Of a stretch of DNA of 53,339 nucleotides, positions 1 through 8,984 are shown in pieces. The stretch spans positions 1-53,339 of the forward strand of contig NZ_CP015042.1 in assembly GCF_002079305.1 (NCBI RefSeq). The letters are read 5' to 3'. Made by a program: the position numbers and the translations under genes. Source of the DNA: Rhodovulum sp. P5 (lineage in GTDB: Bacteria > Pseudomonadota > Alphaproteobacteria > Rhodobacterales > Rhodobacteraceae). Numbering within the stretch: position 1 is the first letter of the stretch; each line of letters starts with the position of its first letter. The notes under the pieces are model-generated. The model saw only the letters and a program-made list of their open reading frames with translations, had not been told where the DNA came from and ran no database searches.

Positions 1-2453
1 GGGGGTCAAACCCTCCCAGCAGGGCCTCAGGCCTCCGGCTGCAACTCGCGTCACCCCGCGCCCGCGTCTTCTACATCTCGGCCACGGGCGCCACGAGCGT
101 CCACAACCTCGCCTATGCCGCACGACTGGGGCTCTGGGGGCAGGGCCCCGAATATCCCTTCCCGAGCCGCGAAGGTTTCGTCTCGGCAATGGAGGCAGGC
201 GGCGTGGCCGCCATGGAGGTGGTCGCACGCGATCTCAAGACGCTCGGCCTCTACACGGCCCGTGCCCTCAGCTTTGATGGCGTGGAGTATGACGTGCTCG
301 AACATGCGCTCACCCCGGCCCAGATCGAGATTTACGATGCTTATGCGACCGCGTTTCGCACCATTCACCACAATCTGGAAGCCGCACTGACTGCGACTGG
401 CGTCAATGACGCCTCGGGGGAGACCAATGCGTCAGCCGCCCGGGCCTCGGCCAAGTCCCGCTTCGAAAGCACGAAGCAGCGCTTCTTCAACCATCTTCTG
501 ATGGGCATGAAGGCACCGACCATCATCCGCGCCATCGAGGATGACCTCGCGGCGGGCAACGCTTGCGTCATTCAGGTGGTTTCGACCGGCGAGAGCCTGC
601 TGAAACGTCGGCTTGAGACGATGGACGCAGAAGAAGAGCTCGTCGAGGGTGCCTTGACACCGCGGGACTACGTCCTGGGCTATCTCGAACAAGCCTTTCC
701 GATCCATGCGCAAAAGCTCGTGGAGATCGACGGCAATATGGTGGCCGAGCCCTTGCGGGATGCCAATGGCGCGCTGGTGGTCTCGCGCGAGGCGCTCGCC
801 CTACGAGATGCGGCCATGATGGAGTTGATGACGCTGGCCCCGATCGCGTCGGCGCTGGATCAGATCCTCTGGGCCTTTGGCGACGAGGCTGTAGCAGAGG
901 TCACGGGCCGGTCCATCCGGCCCCTCAAGGCTGAAGATGGCCATCTCTTCATCGAGAAACGCAGCGCCAGCAGCAATTCCTCCGAGACCCAGGCCTTTAT
1001 GGATGGTGAAAAGGATATCCTGATCTTCTCCGATGCGGGCGGCACAGGGCGATCCTATCACGCGGCGCAGACGGCGAAGAACCAGAAACGGCGGCGGCAC
1101 TACCTGCTGGAGCCCGGCTGGCGCGCCGATGCGGCCATCCAGGGGCTTGGTCGCACGCATCGCTCGGCTCAGGTCAGCGCGCCGTTCTTCCGGGTCTGCA
1201 CCTCGGATGTGCATGGCGAGAAGCGCTTCACCTCAACTATAGCCAAACGCCTCGACCAGCTGGGTGCCTTGACGAAGGGCCAGCGCGAGACCGGCTCGCA
1301 AGGCATGTTCCGCGAGGAGGACAATCTCGAAAGTCCAATCGCGCGAGCGGCGCTGCGTGGGTATTTCGCCGATCTTGCCGCCGGGCGGGCCGAGGCGATG
1401 AGCTACGAGAGCTTCACCGACTGGACGGCCCTGCGGCTGATCGACAAGGACGGGGTGCTCCTTGAGGAGTTGCCGCCGATCCAGCGGTTTCTGAACCGGG
1501 TTCTGGCCCTGCCCATCCACATGCAGAACGCGCTTTTTGCCGAGTTCATGAAGCGGATCGCTGATCAGACCGAACGGGCGCGCGCGGCAGGCACGCTCGA
1601 TCTCGGCGTGGAAACCCTGCGTGGCGAAAGGATCGAGCAGGTCTCCACAGAGGATCTCTGGACCTGCCCGAAATCCGGTGCCGTGACACGGATCATTGGA
1701 CTTGAGGTTACCGACCCTGTCCACGTGCTGTCGGCGGATGACGCCCTGTCGCGCAACCCCGACAAGCTGCCGATGGTCAATCGCGCCTCCGGTCGCGCGG
1801 CGCTGATCTCGGCGCGGCCGATGCAGATGTATGACGAGGACGTCGTCACGCTGATGCGCAAGGCGGTGCGGCCAAACGGGTCGAGCTACCTGGAGGAGGC
1901 GCGGTTCGGGTCTTCTGCCTGGGAAGAGATCAGCAAGCCTGAGTTTGCGCGGCTTTGGGATGCCGAGGCTGCGTCCCTGCCAAAAACCACCACGACCAAG
2001 CTCTACCTGCTGACCGGGCTTCTGCTACCGATCTGGAAGGACATCCCGACCACCAATGAGCGCATCTATCGGGTCACGCCGGATGGGGCGACCGCCATGA
2101 TCGGGCGCACGCTGAGCGAAGAAGGGGCGGCCGCGCTGCGCTCCCGCTTCCTCGTCTCCAACCCGCAAACACCGCAGGAGATGATGACCGTCGCTCTTGG
2201 CACTACAGCGCCTGTCGATATTGGCCGGGGTCTGACCCTGACCCGTCGCCGTGTCGCAGGCGAGATGCGCCTCGAGCTGGGCGGTGCGGATCGGGGTATG
2301 ATCGAAAGCCTCAAAGCGCTTGGCTGTTTCACCGAGATCATCGCCTTCCAGTTGCGGGTGTTCCTCCCGCATGGGGACGGTGTCGACACGGTCAGCATTC
2401 TGGCACGGATCGTGGGGCAGGGAACCCCCAGAGCGGCGGACCAAGCCGCCTGA
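1..2453 (+). CDS. Strawberry-notch-like superfamily 2 helicase, C-terminal part (5' end outside window)
   Basis: The reading frame is open from the first bases of the window to the stop at 2453, so about 817 C-terminal residues are visible and the annotated start is not the true one. Visible helicase signatures are a motif III-like YISATGAT near 81-104, a motif V-like SDAGGTGRSYHA near 1030-1063, and a motif VI-like IQGLGRTHRS near 1138-1167. These are typical of the strawberry-notch (Sbno) helicase C-terminal domain. In alphaproteobacterial plasmids such proteins are very large, and an N-terminal methyltransferase-like region is common, but that part cannot be seen here. It heads a same-strand block of plasmid-maintenance genes (DUF6878, DUF6915, DUF736). 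The exact role is not established; remodelling or protection of incoming plasmid DNA is inference. Confidence 0.85.
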   Translation, partial: GSNPPSRASGLRLQLASPRARVFYISATGATSVHNLAYAARLGLWGQGPEYPFPSREGFVSAMEAGGVAAMEVVARDLKTLGLYTARALSFDGVEYDVLEHALTPAQIEIYDAYATAFRTIHHNLEAALTATGVNDASGETNASAARASAKSRFESTKQRFFNHLLMGMKAPTIIRAIEDDLAAGNACVIQVVSTGESLLKRRLETMDAEEELVEGALTPRDYVLGYLEQAFPIHAQKLVEIDGNMVAEPLRDANGALVVSREALALRDAAMMELMTLAPIASALDQILWAFGDEAVAEVTGRSIRPLKAEDGHLFIEKRSASSNSSETQAFMDGEKDILIFSDAGGTGRSYHAAQTAKNQKRRRHYLLEPGWRADAAIQGLGRTHRSAQVSAPFFRVCTSDVHGEKRFTSTIAKRLDQLGALTKGQRETGSQGMFREEDNLESPIARAALRGYFADLAAGRAEAMSYESFTDWTALRLIDKDGVLLEELPPIQRFLNRVLALPIHMQNALFAEFMKRIADQTERARAAGTLDLGVETLRGERIEQVSTEDLWTCPKSGAVTRIIGLEVTDPVHVLSADDALSRNPDKLPMVNRASGRAALISARPMQMYDEDVVTLMRKAVRPNGSSYLEEARFGSSAWEEISKPEFARLWDAEAASLPKTTTTKLYLLTGLLLPIWKDIPTTNERIYRVTPDGATAMIGRTLSEEGAAALRSRFLVSNPQTPQEMMTVALGTTAPVDIGRGLTLTRRRVAGEMRLELGGADRGMIESLKALGCFTEIIAFQLRVFLPHGDGVDTVSILARIVGQGTPRAADQAA

Positions 2454-2580
2454 AAAGTCAAAGAGGGCTTTGGGTCGGGCGTCGCGGATCGGGATTTGAC
2501 CGGTCTGCGCGTTCCTGGTGCGCGGGCAGGCCAATGGCACGCCTGCGCGCGCCCCAAATTCAGACAAGAGGACAGACCCA

Positions 2581-2966
2581 TGACCAATCCCCAGATCGAC
2601 TACGCCGCAATGGCGGCTCAGTGGCGCGCAGAGCGCGAAACCACCTTGAAGGCATCCCGAGCGGAGCTGATCGCGCAATTGCGCGCGCTTGGCATCAACG
2701 AGGTCACCGCCGAATACGAAGGCTATGGCGACTCTGGCAATGTCGAGGATGTGACGGTGCAGCCTGCAGAGGTCGAGCTGCCGGAGGCGCTTGTCACCGC
2801 CGTGGGCGATTTCGCCTGGTCGCTCGCTTATCACCATCATCCGGGGTTCGAGAACAACGAGGGCGGCTACGGCACGCTGACCTGGGACATTGCAGCAGAC
2901 AGCATCACCCTCGATCACGCCGACCGCTATGTCGAATGCTCGCACAGCTATGACGAGGGGCTTTGA
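2581..2966 (+). CDS. DUF6878 family protein
   Basis: A 128-residue acidic soluble protein. I recognise the DUF6878 pattern: an N-terminal MTNPQIDYAAMAAQWRAER-type helix, then a centre containing TAEYEGYGDSGNVEDV, then HHPGFENNEGGYGTL and the ending DHADRYVECS. The longer open frame begins at 2496, but the ATG at 2581 follows an AGAGGA Shine-Dalgarno-like stretch and matches the family N-terminus, so I place the start there. It sits 127 bp after the Sbno-like gene and one base before the DUF6915 gene, so the two are probably co-transcribed. The family occurs widely on Rhodobacterales plasmids. Its biochemical function is unknown and I do not assign one. Confidence 0.85.
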
Positions 2967-2967
2967 G

Positions 2968-3429
2968 ATGGCCCATCCGCTTCATCATGCCGAAAGCTCT
3001 GCCCGGAAATTCGGCGGGGTGCCGTCTGACTATCAGGCCGTCCACGATTGGTTTGACGCCTCGAAAGAGCATCTCGCGCTTTTCACGCACCGGGCCTTGC
3101 GCCACCATACCCAAGGCCTGTTCGAGGCCGAACGTGTCTTCGGCCTGACCCTGACCAATAGCGCGGGTCGGGACATCCCCGTGCGCTGGATCGGCGAGCA
3201 GCATGTCCGCGAAGACTGCCAGGGCCGCATCCCGAGCATGGCGGACTGGCTGCGACGAATCCAGCCCGAGCCATGGATGGCCAATGGCCATATCGAGCAG
3301 CACGTCAGCGGGGAGCCCTGCGGCGATCCAAGGGTTGCCTGGGCCTCCGAGGTCGCCGCCGGACGAACGGTTCTTGGCCTGAAGGACTGGATGGCGGCAC
3401 GCGTGACACAAGCCACGCAAGGTGCCTGA
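2968..3429 (+). CDS. DUF6915 family protein
   Basis: A 153-residue protein starting MAHPLHHAESSARKFGG, with the conserved core in which a WFD.SK segment, RALRHH and EQHVREDCQGRIPSMADWL occur in that order. This matches the DUF6915 family known from Rhodobacteraceae plasmids. The C-terminal tail after about residue 105 looks extended relative to the members I remember. The ATG at 2968 lies one base after the stop of the DUF6878 gene, which supports translational coupling and is preferred over the upstream in-frame start at 2890 that would overlap that gene. The many histidines (HH, HHTQ) are visible, but no catalytic motif is recognised. Function unknown. Confidence 0.8.
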   Translation: MAHPLHHAESSARKFGGVPSDYQAVHDWFDASKEHLALFTHRALRHHTQGLFEAERVFGLTLTNSAGRDIPVRWIGEQHVREDCQGRIPSMADWLRRIQPEPWMANGHIEQHVSGEPCGDPRVAWASEVAAGRTVLGLKDWMAARVTQATQGA

Positions 3430-3463
3430 CAGCCTCGGCCGTTTGCCAAACAAATGCTGCAGT

Positions 3464-3489
3464 GAAGCCTGGTTCGACGACCGGGCTTC
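3464..3489 (+). terminator. Hairpin after DUF6915 gene
   Basis: GAAGCC at 3464-3469 pairs with GGCTTC at 3484-3489 and the stem extends inward with a GGT/ACC pairing. No T-run follows, so this may be an mRNA-stabilising or attenuating hairpin rather than a true intrinsic terminator. Confidence 0.4.
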
Positions 3490-3528
3490 CTGCGTGGTTT
3501 CCCAACCATTCTTCGTAAGGAGGTTCGC

Positions 3529-3831
3529 ATGACACTCGATGACATCAAGGCTGCAGTCGATGCCGGCCAGACCGTGCACTGGGCCAATACTGGCTACGTT
3601 GTCCACAAGGACCGGCTCGGTCAGTACCTGATCACCTATCAGCCGAACGGCAGCTGCATCGGCCTGACCGACCGGGAAGGGCATCGGTTGAACGGAAAAG
3701 AGGCGGAGTTCTTCATCGCGCGATTGAAGGACGGCGCGGAAAATCTGGGTAACCAATCAAGACCAGTCGGGCAGGGCAGGGGCGTAGCACCCGGACGCGC
3801 GGGGGCATTCCCACTCGGACGGCAGCTCTGA
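3529..3831 (+). CDS. Small conserved hypothetical protein
   Basis: A 100-residue protein with a strong ribosome binding site (AAGGAGG, six bases before the ATG). The first ~65 residues (starting MTLDDIKAAVDAGQTVHWAN, then a GQYLITYQPNG segment and GLTDREGHRLNGKEAEFF) look like a compact domain seen as an unnamed protein in Rhodobacterales plasmid blocks. Residues ~70-100 are Gly/Arg/Pro-rich and look less protein-like, so the original stop may have been lost or the tail may be lineage-specific. It lies between DUF6915 and DUF736 genes on the same strand. Function unknown. Confidence 0.65.
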   Translation: MTLDDIKAAVDAGQTVHWANTGYVVHKDRLGQYLITYQPNGSCIGLTDREGHRLNGKEAEFFIARLKDGAENLGNQSRPVGQGRGVAPGRAGAFPLGRQL

Positions 3832-3954
3832 TGGGTGGGCGGGGCTGAAAGGAAAGCAGGCTTTCTGATTTGTGATCCCTCAAGGGGTCGAGAAAGCAAT
3901 CCCGGTTGCGCTGGCATAACGTCAGACACCGGCCAATCCAGAAGGAACCATCCC

Positions 3955-4683
3955 ATGTTCGCAGGAACCCTCACCCGCAATGTCGAGACCGCAGCCGCTG
4001 AGTACACCGGCATGATCCACTCGACGCGCTTTGACATCGCCATCCAGTTGGAGGCGCGGGCCAAGATGTCCGAACGCAGCCCAGATTTTGACGTAACGGC
4101 AGTCAACAAATCAGGCCGCAAGGTGCGCATCGGCACAGCCTGGAACGAGACCGGCAATACCAGCGGCAACCCCTACATCTCGATGCAGATCGATGTTGGC
4201 CTCGGCCCGTTCCGGGTCAACGCAGTGCAGACGAAAGAGGCGCGCGCGGCCCAAAGCGGCGAATTCGAGATCATCCCACTGGTCTCGAACGGCCTGATGA
4301 AATCCGGCTCGATCTCGGGCGAGCTCACCGCCATGGACGCCGACAACGCCTTCACCGGCTACATCGCCAACATGATGTTCGATCTGGAGTTCATGCTGAT
4401 CGAAAACAGCTACAAGACCGAGGAGACCCACCCCGACTACCGGATCGAGGTCAGCTCGCCCCGGGGCACACCGATCCGCGTCGGCTCGGCCTGGATGGCC
4501 AAGAGCAGCCGCACGGGCAATGACTACCTGTCGCTTCTGATCAACACACCCGATGGCGACCTGCGCGTGAACGCCGTGCAGAACGAAGAGCAGCGCGGCG
4601 GTCAGACCTTCTCGATCATCCCGTTCATCGATAGCGGTGAGCCGTCGCACGATGCGGGCGCGGGGCTGTCGCTGGTCGCGTGA
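3955..4683 (+). CDS. Tandem DUF736 protein
   Basis: A 242-residue protein made of two DUF736 units. The first covers about residues 41-111 and ends RVNAVQTKEA...FEIIPLV; the second covers about residues 163-232 and ends RVNAVQNEEQ...FSIIPFI. Both contain the shared GTAW/GSAW and YISM/YLSL strands. DUF736 proteins are usually single-domain (about 100 residues), so this copy is roughly twice the normal length. The ATG at 3955 follows GAAGGA with normal spacing; the frame is open further upstream but without a better signal. A clear terminator follows at 4717, so this is probably the last gene of the transcription unit. DUF736 genes are common on alphaproteobacterial plasmids and integrative elements; no molecular role is established. 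Confidence 0.85.
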   Translation: MFAGTLTRNVETAAAEYTGMIHSTRFDIAIQLEARAKMSERSPDFDVTAVNKSGRKVRIGTAWNETGNTSGNPYISMQIDVGLGPFRVNAVQTKEARAAQSGEFEIIPLVSNGLMKSGSISGELTAMDADNAFTGYIANMMFDLEFMLIENSYKTEETHPDYRIEVSSPRGTPIRVGSAWMAKSSRTGNDYLSLLINTPDGDLRVNAVQNEEQRGGQTFSIIPFIDSGEPSHDAGAGLSLVA

Positions 4684-4716
4684 CCTTGGTACGAGGCTTG
4701 AACATCTGAACTGCAA

Positions 4717-4746
4717 GGGGAGCCGTGGGTTCACGGTTCCCCTTTT
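4717..4746 (+). terminator. Intrinsic terminator after DUF736 gene
   Basis: A GGGGA-G-CCGTG stem (4717-4727) pairs with CACGG-T-TCCCC (4732-4742) around a short GTT-type loop and is followed by TTTT (4743-4746). It separates the rightward maintenance block from the leftward ietAS genes. Confidence 0.8.
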
Positions 4747-4849
4747 GCTGTGCTTGCTTCAATAGAGCGATCGAACTGCCACTTCATATGGCGTTCCGGT
4801 GTAGATGAGACTGCTAGATCGGAAGTGCCGCGCGGAGTTTCGATTAAAG

Positions 4850-7315
4850 TCAGACTTGTACAACTGCTTGAGCGGCAATCAATGCGTCAACAGCAACTTG
4901 AACCTCGGCGTAGAGCTCGGTGTCCAACTCTGCTGCGTCGATTTCCACAATCAGTGCGTAGCGTACGGAAGGCAAACTCTCAGCGAGAAGCTTTTTCGAC
5001 TTCCACCAACCGGTGACTGGGTGAACAGCCAGCAAGTTGCGCCGCGCCAGATCTGAAGCCCTGCATGTCAGCTGATCTATATGGAGCGACCCGACATGGC
5101 GCCGATTGCTACCGAAGTCCCAAAGATCATCTTCGTCGCTTGCAGGACCATCGGGCTGTTCGGCCGCCTTGCTGATCCGGGCCAGAAATTGGGCTTCGTT
5201 CTCGCCAGCGCGATTGAGTTGGAAACGTAAGTTGTGGGACGCGTAGCGATACCGAACGCCGCGCGAGGCTTCGGACGGGTTCGGAGCGATAAAGCTACTG
5301 AGTGCCACCCGCAAGGTCACATCGGCATTGCCGAGCGCGCGCAAAGCCTCAACGGGCCAGGGAAGGGCGAACAGCTTCATTTCATTGTGGACATCACCGC
5401 CGGTCTTCTCTGAAATCCCGTACGGCGTAATCGTATCTTCCACGATGAGGGTCAGCGCGTTCGACGCGCTGCGGCGGGCACGCGCCATGTCCGGCACACC
5501 ATACCCATAGCGCTGAAAAAGGGGCGTGAAGTGACCCTTGTTTGGCTGGGCCGGCAGATGCGCACGCATCTGCTGCGTCCACCGCGCTGACGACACGTAG
5601 AGACCACGCACTGTCTCGGGCCAAAGCGTCGGATAGTCCGACCAGAGTTCCGTTACATCCTTCGCGGCAAGCGCGGTCGCCGCGCTGGTATCGAAGGTGA
5701 ATGTGAAGGATCGGACTGGGTAATTGTGGTGAGTCGAAAGCAGCGATAACCATCCATGACGCATTGGCGGTGGCATGGCACTTAGCGCCCAGTTTCCACC
5801 CTCAAGGACGACGTCCGGCTTGTTCGGCCAATGGGACGACCACGATGCAGTTCTCGAAGCTGGCGATAGATCGCCGAATGGTGCAAGCGCCTGGGCCGGC
5901 TCTCCGTCTGGCAGTACGGTCTTCTCTGTAAAGGCCCCAACAGACAGAACATTCCATGCCTGGGCCGGCGACTCGATTTCGTTGTCTTCGTGATCGCATC
6001 GGTCCAGGTAGTTTCCGGCACCAAAGGTGAAGTTGTCGGTATTCCCTGCGGAGACAAGCACCAAGCGTTGTTGTTTCACCTCACCTGAAACACCGGCGGC
6101 GAGCTGATCGACCTCCGTCGACCATGACGTCGGCGCGCCGTCATGCGGGGTGTCCTCACCCGTCGTCGTGGTCATGGTGAAGGTCCGGCGCCGGGGGCCG
6201 ACCTGTTCTACTGTATTGATCGCCTGCCTGGTAACCGCGCCGAGGAGATGATGCGGGTTCATCCCTGCATCAGGCAGCAGCTTCACGGATTCCAGACGGT
6301 TCACGACAGAAACCGGATTCGCCTGGTGCAGTTTCGGCGTCAGGTCTCCAAAGAGCGCCAGTCCTCCCATCTGCGTGCCATGGCCCTTCACATCCTCCAG
6401 CCCCCAGGCCGGGTTGGCGGCATGTCGGTCATCCACGCTGAGCGCCGGCTGAATGAGAGGATGCGCGCGACTGACACCGGTATCCAAAAGCGTGACGTAG
6501 CTAGGATCGGGATTGTCAGTGTAGGTCGTACGACCCGCGAGTTCGTCGACCCACTGCGCCTGTTCTGCCACCGGCAAGCCGTCGAAGAAATCCGCTGTGA
6601 TGGTGGGAGCAGCAAGGGCGCGCACGCCGCCTAGTCGGCGGACGGCTTGGGCGAGCTGATTGCGATCGGCCTCTACGATCACAACGATATCTTCGGGAAA
6701 CTCCAGCCGATCTGCTCCCACGGTAACGCCATAGTTTGGTGCGGCCGCGACGAAACCTTCGGTCATTTGAGGCTCGAGCCAAACCTCCCAGACGGTCGCA
6801 ACATCCGCTGCTGGAAATTTGCCTGAAGGGCTGCGCCAGAGGGCACGCAATCCCGCTTCCGTGATGGCAGCGACGCTCTGCACTAGATCCGCGTTCTTCG
6901 GACGGCCTGGGATGAATTCACCATCCTTTTCCCGGTCGGGTGTGTCTTCCGTCCGAAACTGCTCGACCTTCTTGCGCAGCTTTTCAATACCCTTGGCTGT
7001 CGCAAACACCGTCGCGCGCTCTTCGGTGCCACCGGGATCAGGGGTCTCGGCGACGCGAAGGAGAGTCAGGCCACTAGCGTCGAGGCTGCCTTTCTTCAGG
7101 CGCTCGTCGATACGCGAGCGTACTTCCAGATAGACGCCGGGAAGTTCGGCTGCTGGAATATCTGGCAGCGCGTCGATGGCCTGAAGCAATGCTTGGGCGT
7201 GCGCCGCGCGATTGGGGACATCACTTGGTCTTTTGGACCCGCCCCCGCCCTTTGCTTGGAACGGGCGAGGTTGTCCGAGATTGCGAAGGTGGAAGTGCCG
7301 AAGGTCTCGTGCCAT
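4850..7315 (-). CDS. ietS: IetS-like subtilisin-family (S8) protease of an ietAS defence pair
   Basis: An ~821-residue cytoplasmic serine protease with no signal peptide visible. The subtilase triad can be read: Asp in LLDTGV (about residue 275), His in GHGTQMGG (about 312), and Ser in FDTSAATA (about 543), which replaces the usual GTSxAxP form. The N-terminus MARDLRHFHLR resembles S8 proteases paired with AAA+ ATPases. The partner ATPase gene lies immediately upstream on the same strand, and the two reading frames overlap by about 95 bases. This two-gene arrangement matches ietAS, first described for plasmid incompatibility/exclusion in Agrobacterium and later shown to be anti-phage. Of the two close ATGs (7321 and 7315) I prefer 7315, because it sits nine bases after an AGGGA sequence. 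Substrate and trigger are unknown. Confidence 0.85.
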   Translation of the reverse strand: MARDLRHFHLRNLGQPRPFQAKGGGGSKRPSDVPNRAAHAQALLQAIDALPDIPAAELPGVYLEVRSRIDERLKKGSLDASGLTLLRVAETPDPGGTEERATVFATAKGIEKLRKKVEQFRTEDTPDREKDGEFIPGRPKNADLVQSVAAITEAGLRALWRSPSGKFPAADVATVWEVWLEPQMTEGFVAAAPNYGVTVGADRLEFPEDIVVIVEADRNQLAQAVRRLGGVRALAAPTITADFFDGLPVAEQAQWVDELAGRTTYTDNPDPSYVTLLDTGVSRAHPLIQPALSVDDRHAANPAWGLEDVKGHGTQMGGLALFGDLTPKLHQANPVSVVNRLESVKLLPDAGMNPHHLLGAVTRQAINTVEQVGPRRRTFTMTTTTGEDTPHDGAPTSWSTEVDQLAAGVSGEVKQQRLVLVSAGNTDNFTFGAGNYLDRCDHEDNEIESPAQAWNVLSVGAFTEKTVLPDGEPAQALAPFGDLSPASRTASWSSHWPNKPDVVLEGGNWALSAMPPPMRHGWLSLLSTHHNYPVRSFTFTFDTSAATALAAKDVTELWSDYPTLWPETVRGLYVSSARWTQQMRAHLPAQPNKGHFTPLFQRYGYGVPDMARARRSASNALTLIVEDTITPYGISEKTGGDVHNEMKLFALPWPVEALRALGNADVTLRVALSSFIAPNPSEASRGVRYRYASHNLRFQLNRAGENEAQFLARISKAAEQPDGPASDEDDLWDFGSNRRHVGSLHIDQLTCRASDLARRNLLAVHPVTGWWKSKKLLAESLPSVRYALIVEIDAAELDTELYAEVQVAVDALIAAQAVVQV

Positions 7316-8303
7316 TGTCATCGGTCCCTAGTTCTTGGAGCGACCGTCGGCGTTCGAGGGCATCAAGCAAATCCTGTGTCGCAATCTTGTCGGTATCATT
7401 CAGAACTGCACGTCGAGCGGCATCTTCCGCCGCTGCCACAACATCGGCCGTTGAGAGGCCTGTGGCAACGTCTATAACCCGTTTCCATCCCATGCGAGCG
7501 AGTGAGAAGCCGATCAAACGGCGTTCGAGCGCCTGCCGAATGGCAGGGCCATCGGGCATGACATATGGCAAAACAAGATCAAAGCGGCGCAGCACAGCGC
7601 GGTCAAGAATTCCCGGCAGGTTTGTAGTGGCAATGACGATCGAAGGCCCGGTATCCTCATCCAGGAATTGCAGGAACGAGTTCAGAACCCGCCGGGCCTC
7701 ACCGACATCGTTCTCACCGCCCCGGGCCGCGGCCAAAGCGTCGATTTCGTCGAAGAGATAGATACCCCGCGTCGTCTTGACGGCATCGAATATCATCTTC
7801 AGCTTCTGCGCTGTTTCACCCATGAATTTTGTGATCAGTCCGTGGAGCATGACCGAAAAGAGAGGGTACTGCAGCTCACCGGCAAGCGCTGAAGCACTCA
7901 GGGTCTTGCCGGTTCCGGGAGGACCGGAGAGGAGAACGCGCCGCCGTGGCTTCAACCCTTTCGCCTCGAGCTTTTCGCGCATTCGTGTCTCTACAACGAG
8001 ATGCGCGAGTTCGCTCTCAATCCTGTCTGGCAAGATGACATCGACGAGGCGCTCGGTCGGATAGGACGCGGCAAGGAACTCCGCCAGATCACCGCGGGGT
8101 GTTGCGATAGGAGTGATCGCAGGGGTTCGCTTCGAAGGCGGCTTCTGTCCCGCTTCGGCCCATTGTCGCAACTGTTCAGCCAGACGGGTATGTCCCTTCT
8201 GCTCTTCAGCCGCAGAGAGTTGCATCGCCAGATCGTAAAAACGATCAGCGTCCCCTTCTGCGTGGCTCTTGACGAGACCGATGAGTTGTTGGGCGGAAGC
8301 CAA
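7221..8303 (-). CDS. ietA: IetA-like AAA+ ATPase of an ietAS defence pair
   Basis: A 360-residue AAA+ protein. Walker A GPPGTGKT is at residues 127-134, Walker B IYLFDEID at 181-188, a sensor-1-like IATTN at 224-228, and an arginine-finger-like RRFD at 239-242. The first ~70 residues are a helical adaptor region. The C-terminal ~40 residues are Ser/Pro/Arg-rich and are encoded in the stretch overlapping the protease gene. The only sensible start is a TTG at 8303: no in-frame ATG lies between it and an upstream stop, and the ribosome binding site is weak, suggesting low expression. As in other ATPase/S8 protease pairs, the ATPase is presumed to recognise or unfold a target for the protease; this mechanism is inference. 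Confidence 0.85.
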   Translation of the reverse strand: MASAQQLIGLVKSHAEGDADRFYDLAMQLSAAEEQKGHTRLAEQLRQWAEAGQKPPSKRTPAITPIATPRGDLAEFLAASYPTERLVDVILPDRIESELAHLVVETRMREKLEAKGLKPRRRVLLSGPPGTGKTLSASALAGELQYPLFSVMLHGLITKFMGETAQKLKMIFDAVKTTRGIYLFDEIDALAAARGGENDVGEARRVLNSFLQFLDEDTGPSIVIATTNLPGILDRAVLRRFDLVLPYVMPDGPAIRQALERRLIGFSLARMGWKRVIDVATGLSTADVVAAAEDAARRAVLNDTDKIATQDLLDALERRRSLQELGTDDNGTRPSALPPSQSRTTSPVPSKGRGRVQKTK

Positions 8304-8984
8304 GGTCGAGTTGCTCTTTCTGAATGATCATTTTCAATGATACTAAGGTCTTTTCTACATTCGAACCCCTCAGCAGACCAGACAATTTGCGCTGTTTGGA
8401 AGCAGAGTGTGTCGGTTTTGTGCTCTCGAGCATCGACTTGGATGCTTGCCTTGCGGCCTCCCCCGCTCGGCTTCGCGTGTCGCAGGGGAGAACGGCCCTT
8501 CGGTCCGTCGCGCATTCGGCCATGCGGCCTCACCGCGGCGTTGCGCTTGGCGTCCCGGTTTGCCCGCCTCGCGAGCACGTCCCTCCCCAGCCGCTCCGCC
8601 GGATTGCGCTCTGGTCTGTTTTGCGCGGCAAAACGATCCCGCCGCTCCATCCGTCTCCCGCGTCCGGTCAGGCCGTTTGCCTGCTCAGGTCGGTCAAACC
8701 TACCGTCAACACACACACATGAGTGCGGAAGCATATCCTCCGGATGGCCCCCAAATCAGCCCGCGTCAAGGATCGCAAAACTTTTCGGCGAGGGCGGGGT
8801 CTGTGGCGTTGGGCGGTCCCGTGCGTGAGCGCGCGCGTGTGTCGGGTGCTGCGCGCGGAAAACTTTTGCGCCCGGCAAGCCGGCGGCTGCGCCGTCCCTG
8901 ACCCGGGCAGATTCGGAAACCAGGCATTCGGCCATGCCCCCACACTCACGTGGTGGCTCCTCAACCGAATACTGGAGAACAGAC
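8304..8984. other. Gene-free 0.68-kb region between ietA and the DUF2493 gene
   Basis: I found no convincing gene here. It must hold the ietA promoter (leftward; a 10-bp palindrome AATGATCATT lies about 8322-8331) and the long leader of the rightward DUF2493 gene. The part from about 8450 to 8930 is very GC-rich and open in several frames, but those frames have low-complexity translations with no recognisable domain. Confidence 0.5.

Noticed and set aside
1..10. GGGGGTCAAA at the window start resembles the inner part of the Tn3-like terminal repeat at 14426
   Set aside because: Only ten bases match and the Sbno-like frame is open through them with plausible sequence soon after; too short to claim a transposon end.
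2025..2945. 306-codon minus-strand frame opposite the Sbno-like and DUF6878 genes
   Set aside because: It is antisense to two clearly recognisable genes and spans the spacer between them; typical of GC-rich DNA.
8407..8901. Several open frames in the ietA-DUF2493 spacer
   Set aside because: All are low-complexity Arg/Ser/Pro/Ala-rich and mutually overlapping; none has a family-like sequence.
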